From: an uncultured Verrucomicrobia subdivision 3 bacterium
Lineage (GTDB): Bacteria > Verrucomicrobiota > Verrucomicrobiia > Limisphaerales > UBA11358
Direction of reading: 5' to 3'
DNA: 64,000 bases
NCBI GenBank assembly: GCA_903875465.1
Contig: CAIQWB010000122.1
Span: forward strand, 1 to 64,000
Both the position numbers and the translations under genes were made by a program. Numbering within the stretch: position 1 is the stretch's first letter; each line of letters begins with the position of its first letter. This document shows positions 1 through 8,760 of the stretch, piece after piece. Below the pieces are notes generated by a model. The model did no database searches. It was not told the DNA's origin and saw nothing but the letters and a program-made list of their open reading frames with translations.

Positions 1-29
1 GGACGAAGTCGTCGTTTTTGTGTCAATTG

Positions 30-116
30 GTAGGCGCACCGTTTGGTCCGCCTCCTGTTGAGGCGCGGGAACTTGTTTTGGTTTCATCACCACAAGCCCG
101 CCAGACGGTGCGCCTC
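30..116. repeat. Imperfect inverted repeat at the left edge
   Basis: The 10-mer GGCGCACCGT at 32-41 is answered by ACGGTGCGCC at 105-114, and the match extends to about 14 of 16 bases. The loop is 63 bases. The arms lie just upstream of the point where FG-GAP coding similarity begins (about 122-128), and the stop at 59-61 closes that frame inside the loop. The structure could be a small palindromic insertion that cut the 5' end of the downstream gene, or one end of a longer element outside the window. Confidence 0.45.
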
Positions 117-193
117 TTTTCAAGCTGAATCGTTCCGGCTCAGTATTCCTCAATGATGGCCAGGGACACCTTTCGTCACCGTCCATTTTAAGC

Positions 194-3100
194 GTGGGCA
201 AAAATCCCAACACGGTCGTCGTCGCCGAGTTGAATGGCGATAGTTGGCCGGACCTGGTCTGCGAGAACAGTTATGACAACTCGCTCGCGGTATTTTTCAA
301 CGATGGTAGCGGACACTTCAACCCCGGCCCATGGCCGGCCACCGGCTTAAAACCCTTAACCGTCGTCGCGGCCGATGTGAATGGCGATGGCAAAGTGGAT
401 TTGATCAGTGCGAACAGCGACGCCACGCTGACCGTCCTGACGAACAATGGCTTCGGTTCATTCTCGCTCGCATCCTCGCCCAGCGTGGAGTCCGGGTCCT
501 ATTCGCTCGTGGCGGCGGATGTGAATGGCGATGGCACCGTGGATTTGATCGCCGCGAACACTTATGTCGGTTCGTTGACAATTCTCACGAACAACGGCCG
601 CGGCGACTTCGGTTTAGCCGGCGTACACCGGGTCGGTGACGACCCGGATGTGGTGGTGGCAGCGGATTTCAATGGTGATGGCAAAACGGATTTAATCACG
701 CTGAATTACAACGAGGGTGGGATCAGCACGCTCACCATTTTAACAAATGATGGCAGCGGTGGCTTCCGCCTGGCGGCCTCCCCGGAATTAAGCACCCAGC
801 CCTATTCCATGACGGCGGCGGATATGAATGGCGATGGCAAAATGGATCTGATCACGGCGGATGGTTACGCCAACACCCTCACGGTGCTCACCAATGATGG
901 CCATGCTAACTTCACCATGGCGGCCGCGCCCGCCACGGGCGGGTCGGGTGCCATCACGGTGGCCGCCGCCGATTTGAATGGCGATGGCCGCCCCGATTTG
1001 GTCAGCGCCAATTTCACTTCCGCCAATGTCTCGGTACTGCTCAACACCTCGGAGTTGCAGGCCACATTCCGCGGCAACGTGGCGGGCAATCTGCTGGGCA
1101 ATGCCGCCACGGCAACCACCGCCACCAATTTTAGCGGCCGCCTCGCGGGCGATGTCACCGGACCGCAGAACGCCACCGTCGTCGTCAGCGTTGGTGGGGC
1201 GGGTGCTTACGATATCGCCCAGGCGGCAAATGCCTTCGGTGCCGCGGACTGGAGCAACACCCCCTACACCCTCGTGCGGCGGGATGGGACGGGGAATTTT
1301 TCCGCCGGCACCATCAGCGGCAGTTTCCAGGGCGATGGCGCGGGCTTGACGAATTTGAACGCCGCCCAGTTCACCGGTGGCACGGTGCCGGATTCCTTGA
1401 GTCTGGCCGGCGTGGCCTTTCTGTATGTGCGCGGCACGACGACCAATGCCGGGGGCGTGCCGATTGTCACCAGCGGGTTTGTAACGAGTGCCAATATCAC
1501 CAATGGCGGCGCCGGTTATACCTCCGCACCCACTGTGGTGGTCAATGACGCCACCGGTTCCGGTGCTGTCCTTACGGCCAATGTGGTGCATGGTTCCGTC
1601 GTGACGCTCGCGGTGCAAAACCCCGGCCACGGTTACAGCGCGGGCGCCTCGCTCACCATTGAACCGCCGCCGAGCAATGCGAGCCAGACCTTTGTCAGCA
1701 CCAACTTTTTTACTGGCGTGAATACCATGAACAACCCGGCAAACGTGTTCAATGGCACGTTCAACGGCAATGGCTCGGGATTGACGAATGTGAATGTGGC
1801 GGCCATCAGCGGTCTTGCAAACGCGGGCTTTTGGCGAACCAACGGCAATGCCGGGGCGGACCCGGCCAAGGGTGCATTCCTCGGCACGACGGATAATTTG
1901 CCGCTGGAATTGAAAGTCAACGGCCAGCGCGCCTTGCGGTTGGAGCCGATCGCCGATGAGGACTACAACCACGGCAGCATCGTCAATGTGGTGGCAGGAT
2001 CACCCGTGAATTTTGTCGGCACGGGCGTAGTTGGCGCGACCATCAGCGGCGGTGGCGCGGCGTATTATTGGGGCATCGACAGCGCGAATCGGGTGGATGC
2101 CGACTTAAGCACAATCAGCGGGGGGGGTGGCAACACGATTCAGACCGAAGACTTTGCCGCGACCATCGGCGGGGGCTGGCAGAACACGATTCAGACCCGC
2201 ACCTCTGCTGCTACCATCAGCGGGGGCGACCAAAATACTATTCAGACCGACGCATATGAAGCGACCATTAGCGGGGGTGCTAATAACAAGATTCAGACCA
2301 ATGCCACCTTTGCGACCATTGGTGGGGGCATTAACAATACAATTCTGAATCTCGCCGGATTTGCGACTATCCCTGGTGGTCGGGACAACAGCGCCACTAA
2401 CTTTGCCTTCGCCGCCGGTCGCCGCGCCAAGGCCAACCACACCGGCGCGTTTGTCTGGGCCGATTCGCAAGATGCAGACTTCGCTTCCACCATGAGCAAC
2501 CAATTCAACGTGCGCGCAAATGGCGGCGTGCGTTTCGTCACCAGTGGCGCGGGGCTTACCGTGGACGGCCAAAAAGTCCTTACCGTGGGTGAGCAATCCA
2601 CGAATAACGGTATATATTCCGCAACTATAGGTTATCGCACCACGGCAAGCGGCGCCGCTGCCATCGCAATGGGTGAATCCACAACGGCTTATGGCGACGT
2701 TGCCACTGCCATGGGAGAAGGCGCCGTCGCGAGCGGTAATGATTCCACCGCCATGGGAGCATTTACCTCGGCGAGCGGTGATTCTGCCACCTCAATGGGC
2801 GTGATCACCACCGCCAGCGGCCCAGTTTCCACCGCCATGGGAGACCGGACCGTCGCGAGCGGTAATGTTTCCACCGCCATGGGTGAATACACTTTGGCTA
2901 GTGGCTCTATTTCCACCGCCATGGGAGCAAGCACCGTCGCGAGCGGTAATGATTCCACCTCAATGGGCTTAGGCACCACCGCCAGCGGCTTAGTTTCCAC
3001 CGCCATGGGAGAAAGCACCACCGCCAGCGGCTCAGTTTCCACCGCCATGGGAGAAAGCACCGTTGCGAGCGGTCATGCTGCCACCTCAATGGGCTTGAGC

Positions 3101-3946
3101 ACCACCGCCAGCGGCCCAGTTTCCACCGCCATGGGAGCAAGCACTGTCGCGAGCGGTTATGCTGCCACCGCCATGGGAGCAAGCACTGTCGCGAGCGGTT
3201 ATGCTGCCACCGCCATGGGAAATCTTGCTCAAGCCATAAATCACGGCACTTTTGTTTGGGCTGACAATTTTAATTCTGTGCCTTTCGCTTCCACTGCCCC
3301 CAACCAGTTCCTGGTCCGCGCTGCCGGCGGGGTGGGGATCAACATGAATCATCCGGATGGCGCTTCGTTGTATGTGCAGGGGGAACGTACAAATGGCTGG
3401 CCACATTCCGTCGGCTTTTTTGAAAACACCAGCACGGCCACGAATGTCGCCCCGGCCCTGCGCGTGGTGAATGGCAGCGGCACCAGCCCGGATGGCGCGC
3501 TCAGTGTTTCCGCCGCCGGCCCCGGCCTCATCGCCGAATTTGGCAATGCGTTTTCGTTCGTGGTGACCATCACAAATGACGGCACGATTTACAGCAAAGG
3601 CCTGGCGCTCACCAGCGACCGGAATGCCAAGGAACATTTCACCGCACTCGACGCCAAAACGGTGTTAGCCAAAGTCGCCGCCTTGCCGGTGACACAATGG
3701 AATTATAAAGACGATGGCCTGGAGAAAAAACACATCGGCCCCGTGGCCCAGGATTTTCAAGCCGCCTTCGGTTTGAATGGTGGCGATGACCGGCATATTT
3801 CCGTGGTGGACGAGGGCGGCGTGGCCCTCGCGGCCATTCAAGGCTTGAACCAAAAGCTGGAAGCACAGCAAGCCGAGAATACGGCGTTGCAAGCGCAGTT
3901 GGCGGAGCTGAAAAAGCTGGTGCAATCACTGGTGGAAAAGCAATAA
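194..3946 (+). CDS. FG-GAP / YadA-head-like fibre protein with C-terminal S74 intramolecular chaperone (5' end missing)
   Basis: This is a probable secreted or surface fibre. Residues 1-285 hold about six FG-GAP/VCBS-type blades with calcium-loop motifs such as DVNGDGKVDL. Residues 286-600 resemble phage tail-fibre spacer sequence. Residues 640-740 carry a roughly 17-residue TISGG/NTIQT repeat. Residues 812-1012 carry a 14-residue repeat of the form TAMGxxTxASGxxS, like trimeric autotransporter heads. The C-terminal 115 residues look like a peptidase S74 chaperone with SDRNAK, where Ser1141 and Lys1146 have the spacing of the self-cleavage dyad, followed by a coiled coil. The GTG at 194 is not a convincing start: the frame is open back to 62, and residues encoded from about 128 (VFLNDGQGHL) are clearly the previous FG-GAP blade. 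No signal peptide is visible, so the true N-terminus lies upstream or has been lost. Confidence 0.85.
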   Translation: MGKNPNTVVVAELNGDSWPDLVCENSYDNSLAVFFNDGSGHFNPGPWPATGLKPLTVVAADVNGDGKVDLISANSDATLTVLTNNGFGSFSLASSPSVESGSYSLVAADVNGDGTVDLIAANTYVGSLTILTNNGRGDFGLAGVHRVGDDPDVVVAADFNGDGKTDLITLNYNEGGISTLTILTNDGSGGFRLAASPELSTQPYSMTAADMNGDGKMDLITADGYANTLTVLTNDGHANFTMAAAPATGGSGAITVAAADLNGDGRPDLVSANFTSANVSVLLNTSELQATFRGNVAGNLLGNAATATTATNFSGRLAGDVTGPQNATVVVSVGGAGAYDIAQAANAFGAADWSNTPYTLVRRDGTGNFSAGTISGSFQGDGAGLTNLNAAQFTGGTVPDSLSLAGVAFLYVRGTTTNAGGVPIVTSGFVTSANITNGGAGYTSAPTVVVNDATGSGAVLTANVVHGSVVTLAVQNPGHGYSAGASLTIEPPPSNASQTFVSTNFFTGVNTMNNPANVFNGTFNGNGSGLTNVNVAAISGLANAGFWRTNGNAGADPAKGAFLGTTDNLPLELKVNGQRALRLEPIADEDYNHGSIVNVVAGSPVNFVGTGVVGATISGGGAAYYWGIDSANRVDADLSTISGGGGNTIQTEDFAATIGGGWQNTIQTRTSAATISGGDQNTIQTDAYEATISGGANNKIQTNATFATIGGGINNTILNLAGFATIPGGRDNSATNFAFAAGRRAKANHTGAFVWADSQDADFASTMSNQFNVRANGGVRFVTSGAGLTVDGQKVLTVGEQSTNNGIYSATIGYRTTASGAAAIAMGESTTAYGDVATAMGEGAVASGNDSTAMGAFTSASGDSATSMGVITTASGPVSTAMGDRTVASGNVSTAMGEYTLASGSISTAMGASTVASGNDSTSMGLGTTASGLVSTAMGESTTASGSVSTAMGESTVASGHAATSMGLSTTASGPVSTAMGASTVASGYAATAMGASTVASGYAATAMGNLAQAINHGTFVWADNFNSVPFASTAPNQFLVRAAGGVGINMNHPDGASLYVQGERTNGWPHSVGFFENTSTATNVAPALRVVNGSGTSPDGALSVSAAGPGLIAEFGNAFSFVVTITNDGTIYSKGLALTSDRNAKEHFTALDAKTVLAKVAALPVTQWNYKDDGLEKKHIGPVAQDFQAAFGLNGGDDRHISVVDEGGVALAAIQGLNQKLEAQQAENTALQAQLAELKKLVQSLVEKQ

Positions 3947-4008
3947 ACCGCCATGAAAAACCTCTGCGAGCCAGCGTCCGGCCAGGGGTCGGTTCTTGAT
4001 TTTGCCAT

Positions 4009-4230
4009 GGGTGTGAGACAAATTTCTACCTTCGCCCGAGCCTTGCCCCGGAGGGGCGCCAGAAATTAGCCGGGGGCACCTGTCCGCCATCGCTCTGTGC
4101 GCAGGCGGAAGCTCGCCGCCGCCCCCGGTACCCAGCCCGGAACCATCGCGCCCCGGCCGGGGCGCTGGAAAATGGCGAATCCATGCAATCCCTGGACTTC
4201 TAGATATCGAAGAATTTTGTCTCACCCCCC
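4009..4230. mobile_element. MITE-like element, family A, copy 1
   Basis: The left end GGGTGTGAGACAAATTTCT (4009-4027) is the inverse of 4211-4229, with 17 of 19 bases matching. The element is about 220 bp, has no open frame of its own, and contains an inner GC-rich inverted pair (near 4048 and 4150). A second element with the same ends but unrelated interior lies at 53431-53599. This fits a non-autonomous element family, but no transposase or target-site duplication was identified. Confidence 0.6.
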
Positions 4231-4293
4231 TTTTGCAATATCTTCCTGGCTGTCGGCTCGCTTTTAACCCGAACTCCGAAATTACAAAGGCCG
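4231..4293 (+). repeat. 63-bp direct repeat, copy 1
   Basis: The sequence from TTTTGCAATATCTTCC to AAAGGCCGG recurs at 4488-4551 with one mismatch. Its 3' part contains the motif AACCCGAACTCCGAAATTA (4266-4284), which is also the terminal inverted repeat of the element at 61746-61973. It abuts the family A element on the left. Confidence 0.75.
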
Positions 4294-4357
4294 GGTTACC
4301 CCCTGTTTTCAGTGGCTTTTGGCTCAGCTTGAGCCACTGGCAGCTTCGTTTCCGAAT

Positions 4358-4457
4358 CCCAACGGGATTCCGCCCTCCAGCCCAGGGTTGCGACCCCGGA
4401 GCTACCCTGGGTAGGCATTGCCCCCGGTAACCAACCCCAACGGGGTTGCGCCCCATC
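4358..4457. repeat. GC-rich dispersed-type repeat between the two direct repeats
   Basis: The block opens and closes with similar words (CCCAACGGGATTCCGCCC near 4358 and CCCAACGGGGTTGCGCCCC near 4437). Its minus-strand translation reads PRVAPGSQPWAGGRNPVGI, a phrase I recall from many short spurious hypothetical proteins in verrucomicrobial and planctomycete genomes. I therefore treat it as a non-coding dispersed repeat. Confidence 0.45.
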
Positions 4458-4487
4458 GTGCCGGACGCGTAAAGGGTGGGTTCTTGA

Positions 4488-4551
4488 TTTTGCAATATCT
4501 TCCTGGCTGTCGGCTCGCTTTTAACCCGAACTCCGAAATTAAAAAGGCCGG
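4488..4551 (+). repeat. 63-bp direct repeat, copy 2
   Basis: This is the second copy of the 4231-4293 repeat. It contains the element-end motif in its exact form at 4523-4544 (22 bases identical to the terminal repeat at 61746-61767). Its right edge lies directly next to the protein remnant that starts near 4555. Confidence 0.75.
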
Positions 4552-4554
4552 CTT

Positions 4555-4714
4555 GGTTTTTGTCACTGCCTTCGAAACCCGTCGCGCCATGCAGTCGTTC
4601 CTCTCGCACATCGCCTGGGAATCCGAGGTCTGGATCGCCGGAGATCCCGACCATATGATTCATTTCAATGGGGAGCGTTTTTTGGGCCCATACCCCGATG
4701 CCATGCCGAAATAA
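4555..4714 (+). pseudogene. C-terminal remnant of a lost protein gene
   Basis: From about 4555 the frame reads like real protein ([20 protein letters not shown], then a short tail ending at a TAA at 4712). The sequence upstream in the same frame is only the translated direct repeat. The simplest reading is that insertion of the repeat block removed the front of a gene and left about 50 codons. I cannot name the family. Confidence 0.35.
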
Positions 4715-4799
4715 GAGCTGGCTGGGAGTTCATTTTGGCAGCAGCGGTGCCGGGGAGAAAAAGGCTTGACCGGATACGGGGTCGGAAATTGAATTAGGG

Positions 4800-7301
4800 A
4801 TGCTTTTTTCACGCGCGGGTCGCTTTTGGCTCCTGCCGGCAGTTCTGGTCCTGGGCGGCTGGGTCCCGGGGTTGGCGCAAACCAATCAACTGGATCAGCC
4901 GGCCTTTGAGGGTCCCTACCAGAACGGGGTGGCGGCGGGCTGGCGTAAGTTTCCCATTCGGGCACTGGTGCGCGGGCAATTCGCCGAGGCGAGCCCCGGG
5001 CACAGCGGCGCCAAGGCGCAATTGCTGGAGGTCACCGAGTTGATGGGGGCCTGGTTGCAATGCTCGGCGCCGATTCGCGGCGGAATTATCGCCGGGCACG
5101 ACTACGAGGCCCGGGTGTGGTTGAAGGGCGACCGCCTCCTCGAAAATACCGCCCTGCTGGTGCATGATGGCACCGATTGGTTTCCGGCCACCCACGCCGA
5201 AACGTCCCGCAACCTGGATCAACCCTGGCAGGAAGTGGTGCTGCGTTTCCGCGCCCGGAAAACGGATCCCCAGGCCTGGCTGGGCATCAAACTCGCCCAG
5301 GAAGGGAAACTGTGGGCGGATGATGCGAGCTTTCGTGAGTTAACCCCGGAAGAACGGCCGCCGGAAAAGCCCGGTAATCGGGTGCGCAATGGTTCATTCG
5401 AGGTGGGTTTGGACAATTGGGTGAGCTATTGGTGCGACACGAAAATAGTGGCGGATGCCCAGGCGCCCGATGGCGGGAAGGTCCTCGAACTGCCGGGCGG
5501 GGCACCCGGGCGCGAGCTGGCGAGCGCCGCGATTTTCGCACCCTGGGGCCGTCCGTGCACACTCGCCCTGTCCCTGCGCGCGGATGAAGCGGTAAAAGTG
5601 AAGGTTTTGCTGCGTCACGGAACGGAGGCATTCGGGGAGCAGGAAGTTGCGGTGGGGCGGCAATGGCAGCGATTTACCCTCACCGCCGCAGTGCCGCCCC
5701 TGCCGGATGGCTTTTTTCACATCGCTCTCCAGCCCGGACCGGCGCGGATTTTCGTGGATGCGGTGCAATTGACCAGCGGCGAACGGGCGCCGGCCTTCAC
5801 CCCGGCGGCCCCGGTGGAGGCGGGGCTGGTCATCGACCAAGCCATCGGGACCACCGGCGAGGCGGTGACGGCCACCTTGCGGTTGTACAATGCCACCCCG
5901 GAAACCCAAGCCTTGGATTTGACCTTGCGGGTCATTGACGCGGGACGACAGGAATGTTTGACGCAAGCCCTCCCGGTCAAGGCCGCCCCCGGGCTGACCG
6001 AATTGCCCCTGAACCTTGCGCCCCACGCGCGCACGGGCAGTTTCCGCGCCGAAATTACCGCCCGCACCAACCCGGCGGTGCCGCTGGCGGAACGGGCTTT
6101 CGCCCGGCTGCCGGCCTTGCCCGCCGACCCCGCCAGCCGCGCACCCCTCGGCGCCCAGATAGATTACGGGGGACTCAGTTTCATGCCGCGCGCCGGGTCA
6201 ACGTGGACCAAAACCTGGCGGTTGAGCTGGGACAGCATGGAATCCGCGACGAGTGAGTGGCATTTTCCGCTCGATGCCGAAGTGGCGCAATGGCGGGCGG
6301 CGGGCCTGGCAGTGATGGCCGTGCTCAGCGATCCGCCGCGAGCGCGGCAGGACCGGCCGGCGAACGCGCTGAACTGGGGCTGGTATCCGCCGCGCGATTT
6401 CGGCGCGGAAACCGAATATGCGCGCCGCGCCGCGGCGCATTATGCCGGCCAGGTGGCCGTTTGGGAGCTGCAAAACGAGCCAGATCAGGCGCTGCATCCG
6501 CCGCCGGGCCAAACCGGCGCGGCGGGTTACGCACGAGAAGCGCTCGCCCTGGCCGAAGGGGTGCGCGCGGCGCAGCCCACCGCCCGCATTGTGCTGGGGG
6601 GCGGGGTGACGATGGGCACCGATCCCGAACGCTGGCTGGCCGACGTCCTCGCCGCGCAACCGCATTTGCGGGAGTTGTGCGCCGCGTTCAGTTATCACAA
6701 TTACAGTGCCGACCCGGCGGTGACGCGCCGTAATGTGACGCGCCTGCGTGCCAAAATGCGCGAACTCGGCTGGGAGCGGCCCATCTGGGACACCGAATGG
6801 AACCCCACGGACAGCGTGGCCTCGGCCTATCGCACCGCGCCGCGGCATCTCAGCACCCACTGGGTCACGGCCGCGCGCGCGGCAGCCCTGCTCGTGCAGG
6901 GGTTTGTTGCCCGGATGGGTGAGGGGGTGGACCAGAGTTTTCTCTACCAAGCCTATGGGCCGGGGAGCATGGCCTCCTCGGCGTTCGACTTGTTTCATGA
7001 AGCCGACGGGTCCCCCCGCGCGGCGATGGTGGCGCAGGCGGTGCTCGCGGGGCAACTCGCCGGCACCAAGCCGCTGGGTCCGCTCGACGTGCCGGGTGGT
7101 TGGGCCTATCGCTTTCAGCGTCCGGACGGCTCCCAGTTGGTCGTGGTCTGGCAGCGCGACACCGAGCCGGGGCCCATTTCGCTGGCCTTGCCGGGCACCT
7201 GGCGGATAACGGACCTGATGGGCAATGATCTGGGACCGCTGACGAAGGATCTGCCCATTGACACAAATCCGGTGTATCTCAATGGTATCTTAAGGCACTG
7301 A
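4800..7301 (+). CDS. Secreted glycoside hydrolase, clan GH-A type (GH39/GH5-like)
   Basis: This is an 833-residue exported carbohydrate-active enzyme. A signal peptide spans residues 1-27, ending at GLAQ. Two CBM4/9-like beta-sandwich regions follow (about 30-180 and 190-330, the second opening with NGSFEVGLDNW), then an Ig-like linker region to about 440 and a TIM-barrel catalytic domain. ELQNEP places the probable acid/base at Glu560, and IWDTEW the probable nucleophile at Glu666, the clan-A arrangement. The short C-terminal beta domain is typical of GH39-like enzymes. The substrate cannot be told from sequence alone. The gene stands alone on its strand. Confidence 0.75.
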   Translation: MLFSRAGRFWLLPAVLVLGGWVPGLAQTNQLDQPAFEGPYQNGVAAGWRKFPIRALVRGQFAEASPGHSGAKAQLLEVTELMGAWLQCSAPIRGGIIAGHDYEARVWLKGDRLLENTALLVHDGTDWFPATHAETSRNLDQPWQEVVLRFRARKTDPQAWLGIKLAQEGKLWADDASFRELTPEERPPEKPGNRVRNGSFEVGLDNWVSYWCDTKIVADAQAPDGGKVLELPGGAPGRELASAAIFAPWGRPCTLALSLRADEAVKVKVLLRHGTEAFGEQEVAVGRQWQRFTLTAAVPPLPDGFFHIALQPGPARIFVDAVQLTSGERAPAFTPAAPVEAGLVIDQAIGTTGEAVTATLRLYNATPETQALDLTLRVIDAGRQECLTQALPVKAAPGLTELPLNLAPHARTGSFRAEITARTNPAVPLAERAFARLPALPADPASRAPLGAQIDYGGLSFMPRAGSTWTKTWRLSWDSMESATSEWHFPLDAEVAQWRAAGLAVMAVLSDPPRARQDRPANALNWGWYPPRDFGAETEYARRAAAHYAGQVAVWELQNEPDQALHPPPGQTGAAGYAREALALAEGVRAAQPTARIVLGGGVTMGTDPERWLADVLAAQPHLRELCAAFSYHNYSADPAVTRRNVTRLRAKMRELGWERPIWDTEWNPTDSVASAYRTAPRHLSTHWVTAARAAALLVQGFVARMGEGVDQSFLYQAYGPGSMASSAFDLFHEADGSPRAAMVAQAVLAGQLAGTKPLGPLDVPGGWAYRFQRPDGSQLVVVWQRDTEPGPISLALPGTWRITDLMGNDLGPLTKDLPIDTNPVYLNGILRH

Positions 7302-7603
7302 CCTTGGCTTGCCCATCCCCGGCTTGCAGCCCTCATTGATGCGGTTCCCCCCATCAACGGCTTACCCCGCTTGCCATCGGTCTGCCACCAACTGAAATTT
7401 GGTGCTTGAATTTTCTCTGGAGCTTGGTGCTGGGAATTTGGAGCTTTCCACATAATTCCCCATCCCGAGCCACTTTGGCTCGCCCAGCGCCGCCACTGGC
7501 GGCAGAAAACCTCTCAAAAACGGCCTGTTTTATAATCTTTGCTGCTATTTTATGATTTTTGGCTTGGCCTGGCCCGTGGTTGGTGCGGTTCGCACCTATG
7601 GCA
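7302..7603. other. Intergenic region with low-complexity words
   Basis: Around 7390-7450 the sequence is built from repeated words such as TTTGGTGCTTG and TTGGTGCTGGG, reminiscent of the low-complexity arms seen elsewhere in this window. I see no gene. The region separates two convergent genes, and no clean terminator hairpin was found. Confidence 0.4.
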
Positions 7604-8194
7604 TCACGAAACCCGCCGCAACACCCGCAAACGCTCCCGTCCCAAACGCCCAGGAAAGGCCACGTCAGGCACATAATCTGCCAGGATTTCATAACCCTCG
7701 GCAAAAAGTGCCGTCAGGTCCGGCACGCTGAACGGGAACGGCGGTCCCTCTTCCCCGGGCTTCAGGTCCGGCTCGATAAACCAAACCCCAATCAGCAATC
7801 CCCCGGGCCGCAGGGCCAGATCCATTGCCCGTCGATAGTCCGCACGCAACGCCAGAGGCAACCCGCTCATACAAGTGTGCTCCAGCACCACATCAAACGC
7901 GCCCAGCAGGTCCTCGGGCAGCTGAAACAAATCCCCGATCACGAAGCGCCCGGCTAAGGTTGGATAGAGCGCCCGCGCCTCCGCCACCCCCGTCGGCGCA
8001 ATATCCAAACCCGTGGCATCCAGTCCCTGGGCCACCGCCAAAGCCACTTCATGCCCGCGACCACAGCCCGGCACCAAGGCACGCCCCGTCACGGGATGCC
8101 GTTCCAAATACTGCTCCAGCGGCGGGGACCAAGCGCCCCGGTCCCAGAAGGCATCGCCCTGACGGTACAGTTCTTCCCAATTCATGCGGAGCAT
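7604..8194 (-). CDS. SAM-dependent methyltransferase, thiopurine methyltransferase (TPMT)-like family
   Basis: The 196-residue protein has the N-terminal WEELY..GDAFWDRG segment and the SAM-binding motif VPGCGRGHEVALA of the TPMT-like class I methyltransferases, then GLDIAPTGVAEA and a YRRAMDLALRPGGLLIGVWF strand. TPMT-family members methylate small thiol, selenium or halide compounds; the substrate here is unknown. An internal ATG four codons in (8185) gives a start closer to the family norm (MNWEELY). It is a single-gene unit, convergent with the glycoside hydrolase. Confidence 0.85.
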   Translation of the reverse strand: MLRMNWEELYRQGDAFWDRGAWSPPLEQYLERHPVTGRALVPGCGRGHEVALAVAQGLDATGLDIAPTGVAEARALYPTLAGRFVIGDLFQLPEDLLGAFDVVLEHTCMSGLPLALRADYRRAMDLALRPGGLLIGVWFIEPDLKPGEEGPPFPFSVPDLTALFAEGYEILADYVPDVAFPGRLGRERLRVLRRVS

Positions 8195-8307
8195 GGTGCG
8201 CTATAACCAGTTGATGTCAATTCGGCGTGCCCGAACATCAAGAACCCCGGTGCCCGCTGAATTTTTCCATTTACTCCTTGGGCCGGAATGATTAAGCATG
8301 ATTCGCC

Positions 8308-8760
8308 ATGTCTGTTATTTTGCAACTCATCGCCGGACACCCCGTCAAACACTTTGCCACGGGGGACTTGATTATTGAACAGGGCACCGCCAGCGGCCCG
8401 CTGTATGTTCTAATCCAGGGGGAAATTGAAGTCTTGCGCGATCAGGTGCGGGTGGCGAAAACCGCCGCGCCGGGCAATATCTTCGGGGAGATGTCCGTCC
8501 TGCTGGGCACCCCGCACCACGCCACCGTGCGCACCTTGCAACCCAGTTCCCTGGCGGTCATCGCGAATCCCTTTGAGTTCCTCACCTCCTCGCCGGAAGC
8601 CACCCTGCAAGTGGCCAGGTTGCTGGCCACCCGCCTCAATGCCCTCAACCAATATCTGGTGGACGTAAAGCGGCAATACGAAGGTCACGACCACATGGGC
8701 ATGGTGGATGATGTGCTGGACACCCTCATGCACCATCAGCCACGGCGGCCGGCCCGTTAA
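8308..8760 (+). CDS. Cyclic nucleotide-binding domain protein
   Basis: The 150-residue protein is essentially one cNMP-binding beta-barrel. It contains a GDLIIEQG strand, GPLYVLIQGEIEV and GNIFGEMSVLLGTPHHATVR, the phosphate-binding-cassette region, followed by the C-helix. There is no helix-turn-helix, kinase or channel domain, so it is a stand-alone sensor or adaptor. Whether it binds cAMP is uncertain, because the canonical Arg of the cassette is not clearly in place. Its 3' end overlaps the convergent phosphoesterase gene by 35 bp. Confidence 0.8.
   Translation: MSVILQLIAGHPVKHFATGDLIIEQGTASGPLYVLIQGEIEVLRDQVRVAKTAAPGNIFGEMSVLLGTPHHATVRTLQPSSLAVIANPFEFLTSSPEATLQVARLLATRLNALNQYLVDVKRQYEGHDHMGMVDDVLDTLMHHQPRRPAR

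Larger units (their letters stand above)
3947..4799. other. Repeat-rich intergenic region without an intact gene
   Basis: This 853-bp gap holds a MITE-like element (4009-4230), two near-identical 63-bp direct repeats (4231-4293 and 4488-4551), a GC-rich repeat between them, and a short protein remnant at 4555-4714. The 15-mer GGTTCTTGATTTTGC also occurs twice, near 3990 and 4479. The long minus-strand frame across the region only translates these repeats. Confidence 0.6.

Noticed and set aside
788-1972. 394-codon minus-strand frame opposite the fibre protein
   Set aside because: It lies entirely inside a strongly repeated coding gene on the other strand, and its composition is that of an antisense shadow of GC-rich codons.
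2630-3230. Regular 42-bp repeats considered as a CRISPR-like array
   Set aside because: The period is coding (14 residues), units vary at synonymous and coding positions, and there are no unique spacers.
3926-4663. 245-codon minus-strand frame across the repeat nest
   Set aside because: It only translates the MITE-like element and direct repeats; the same repeat phrase appears twice in it, and there is no ribosome-binding site.
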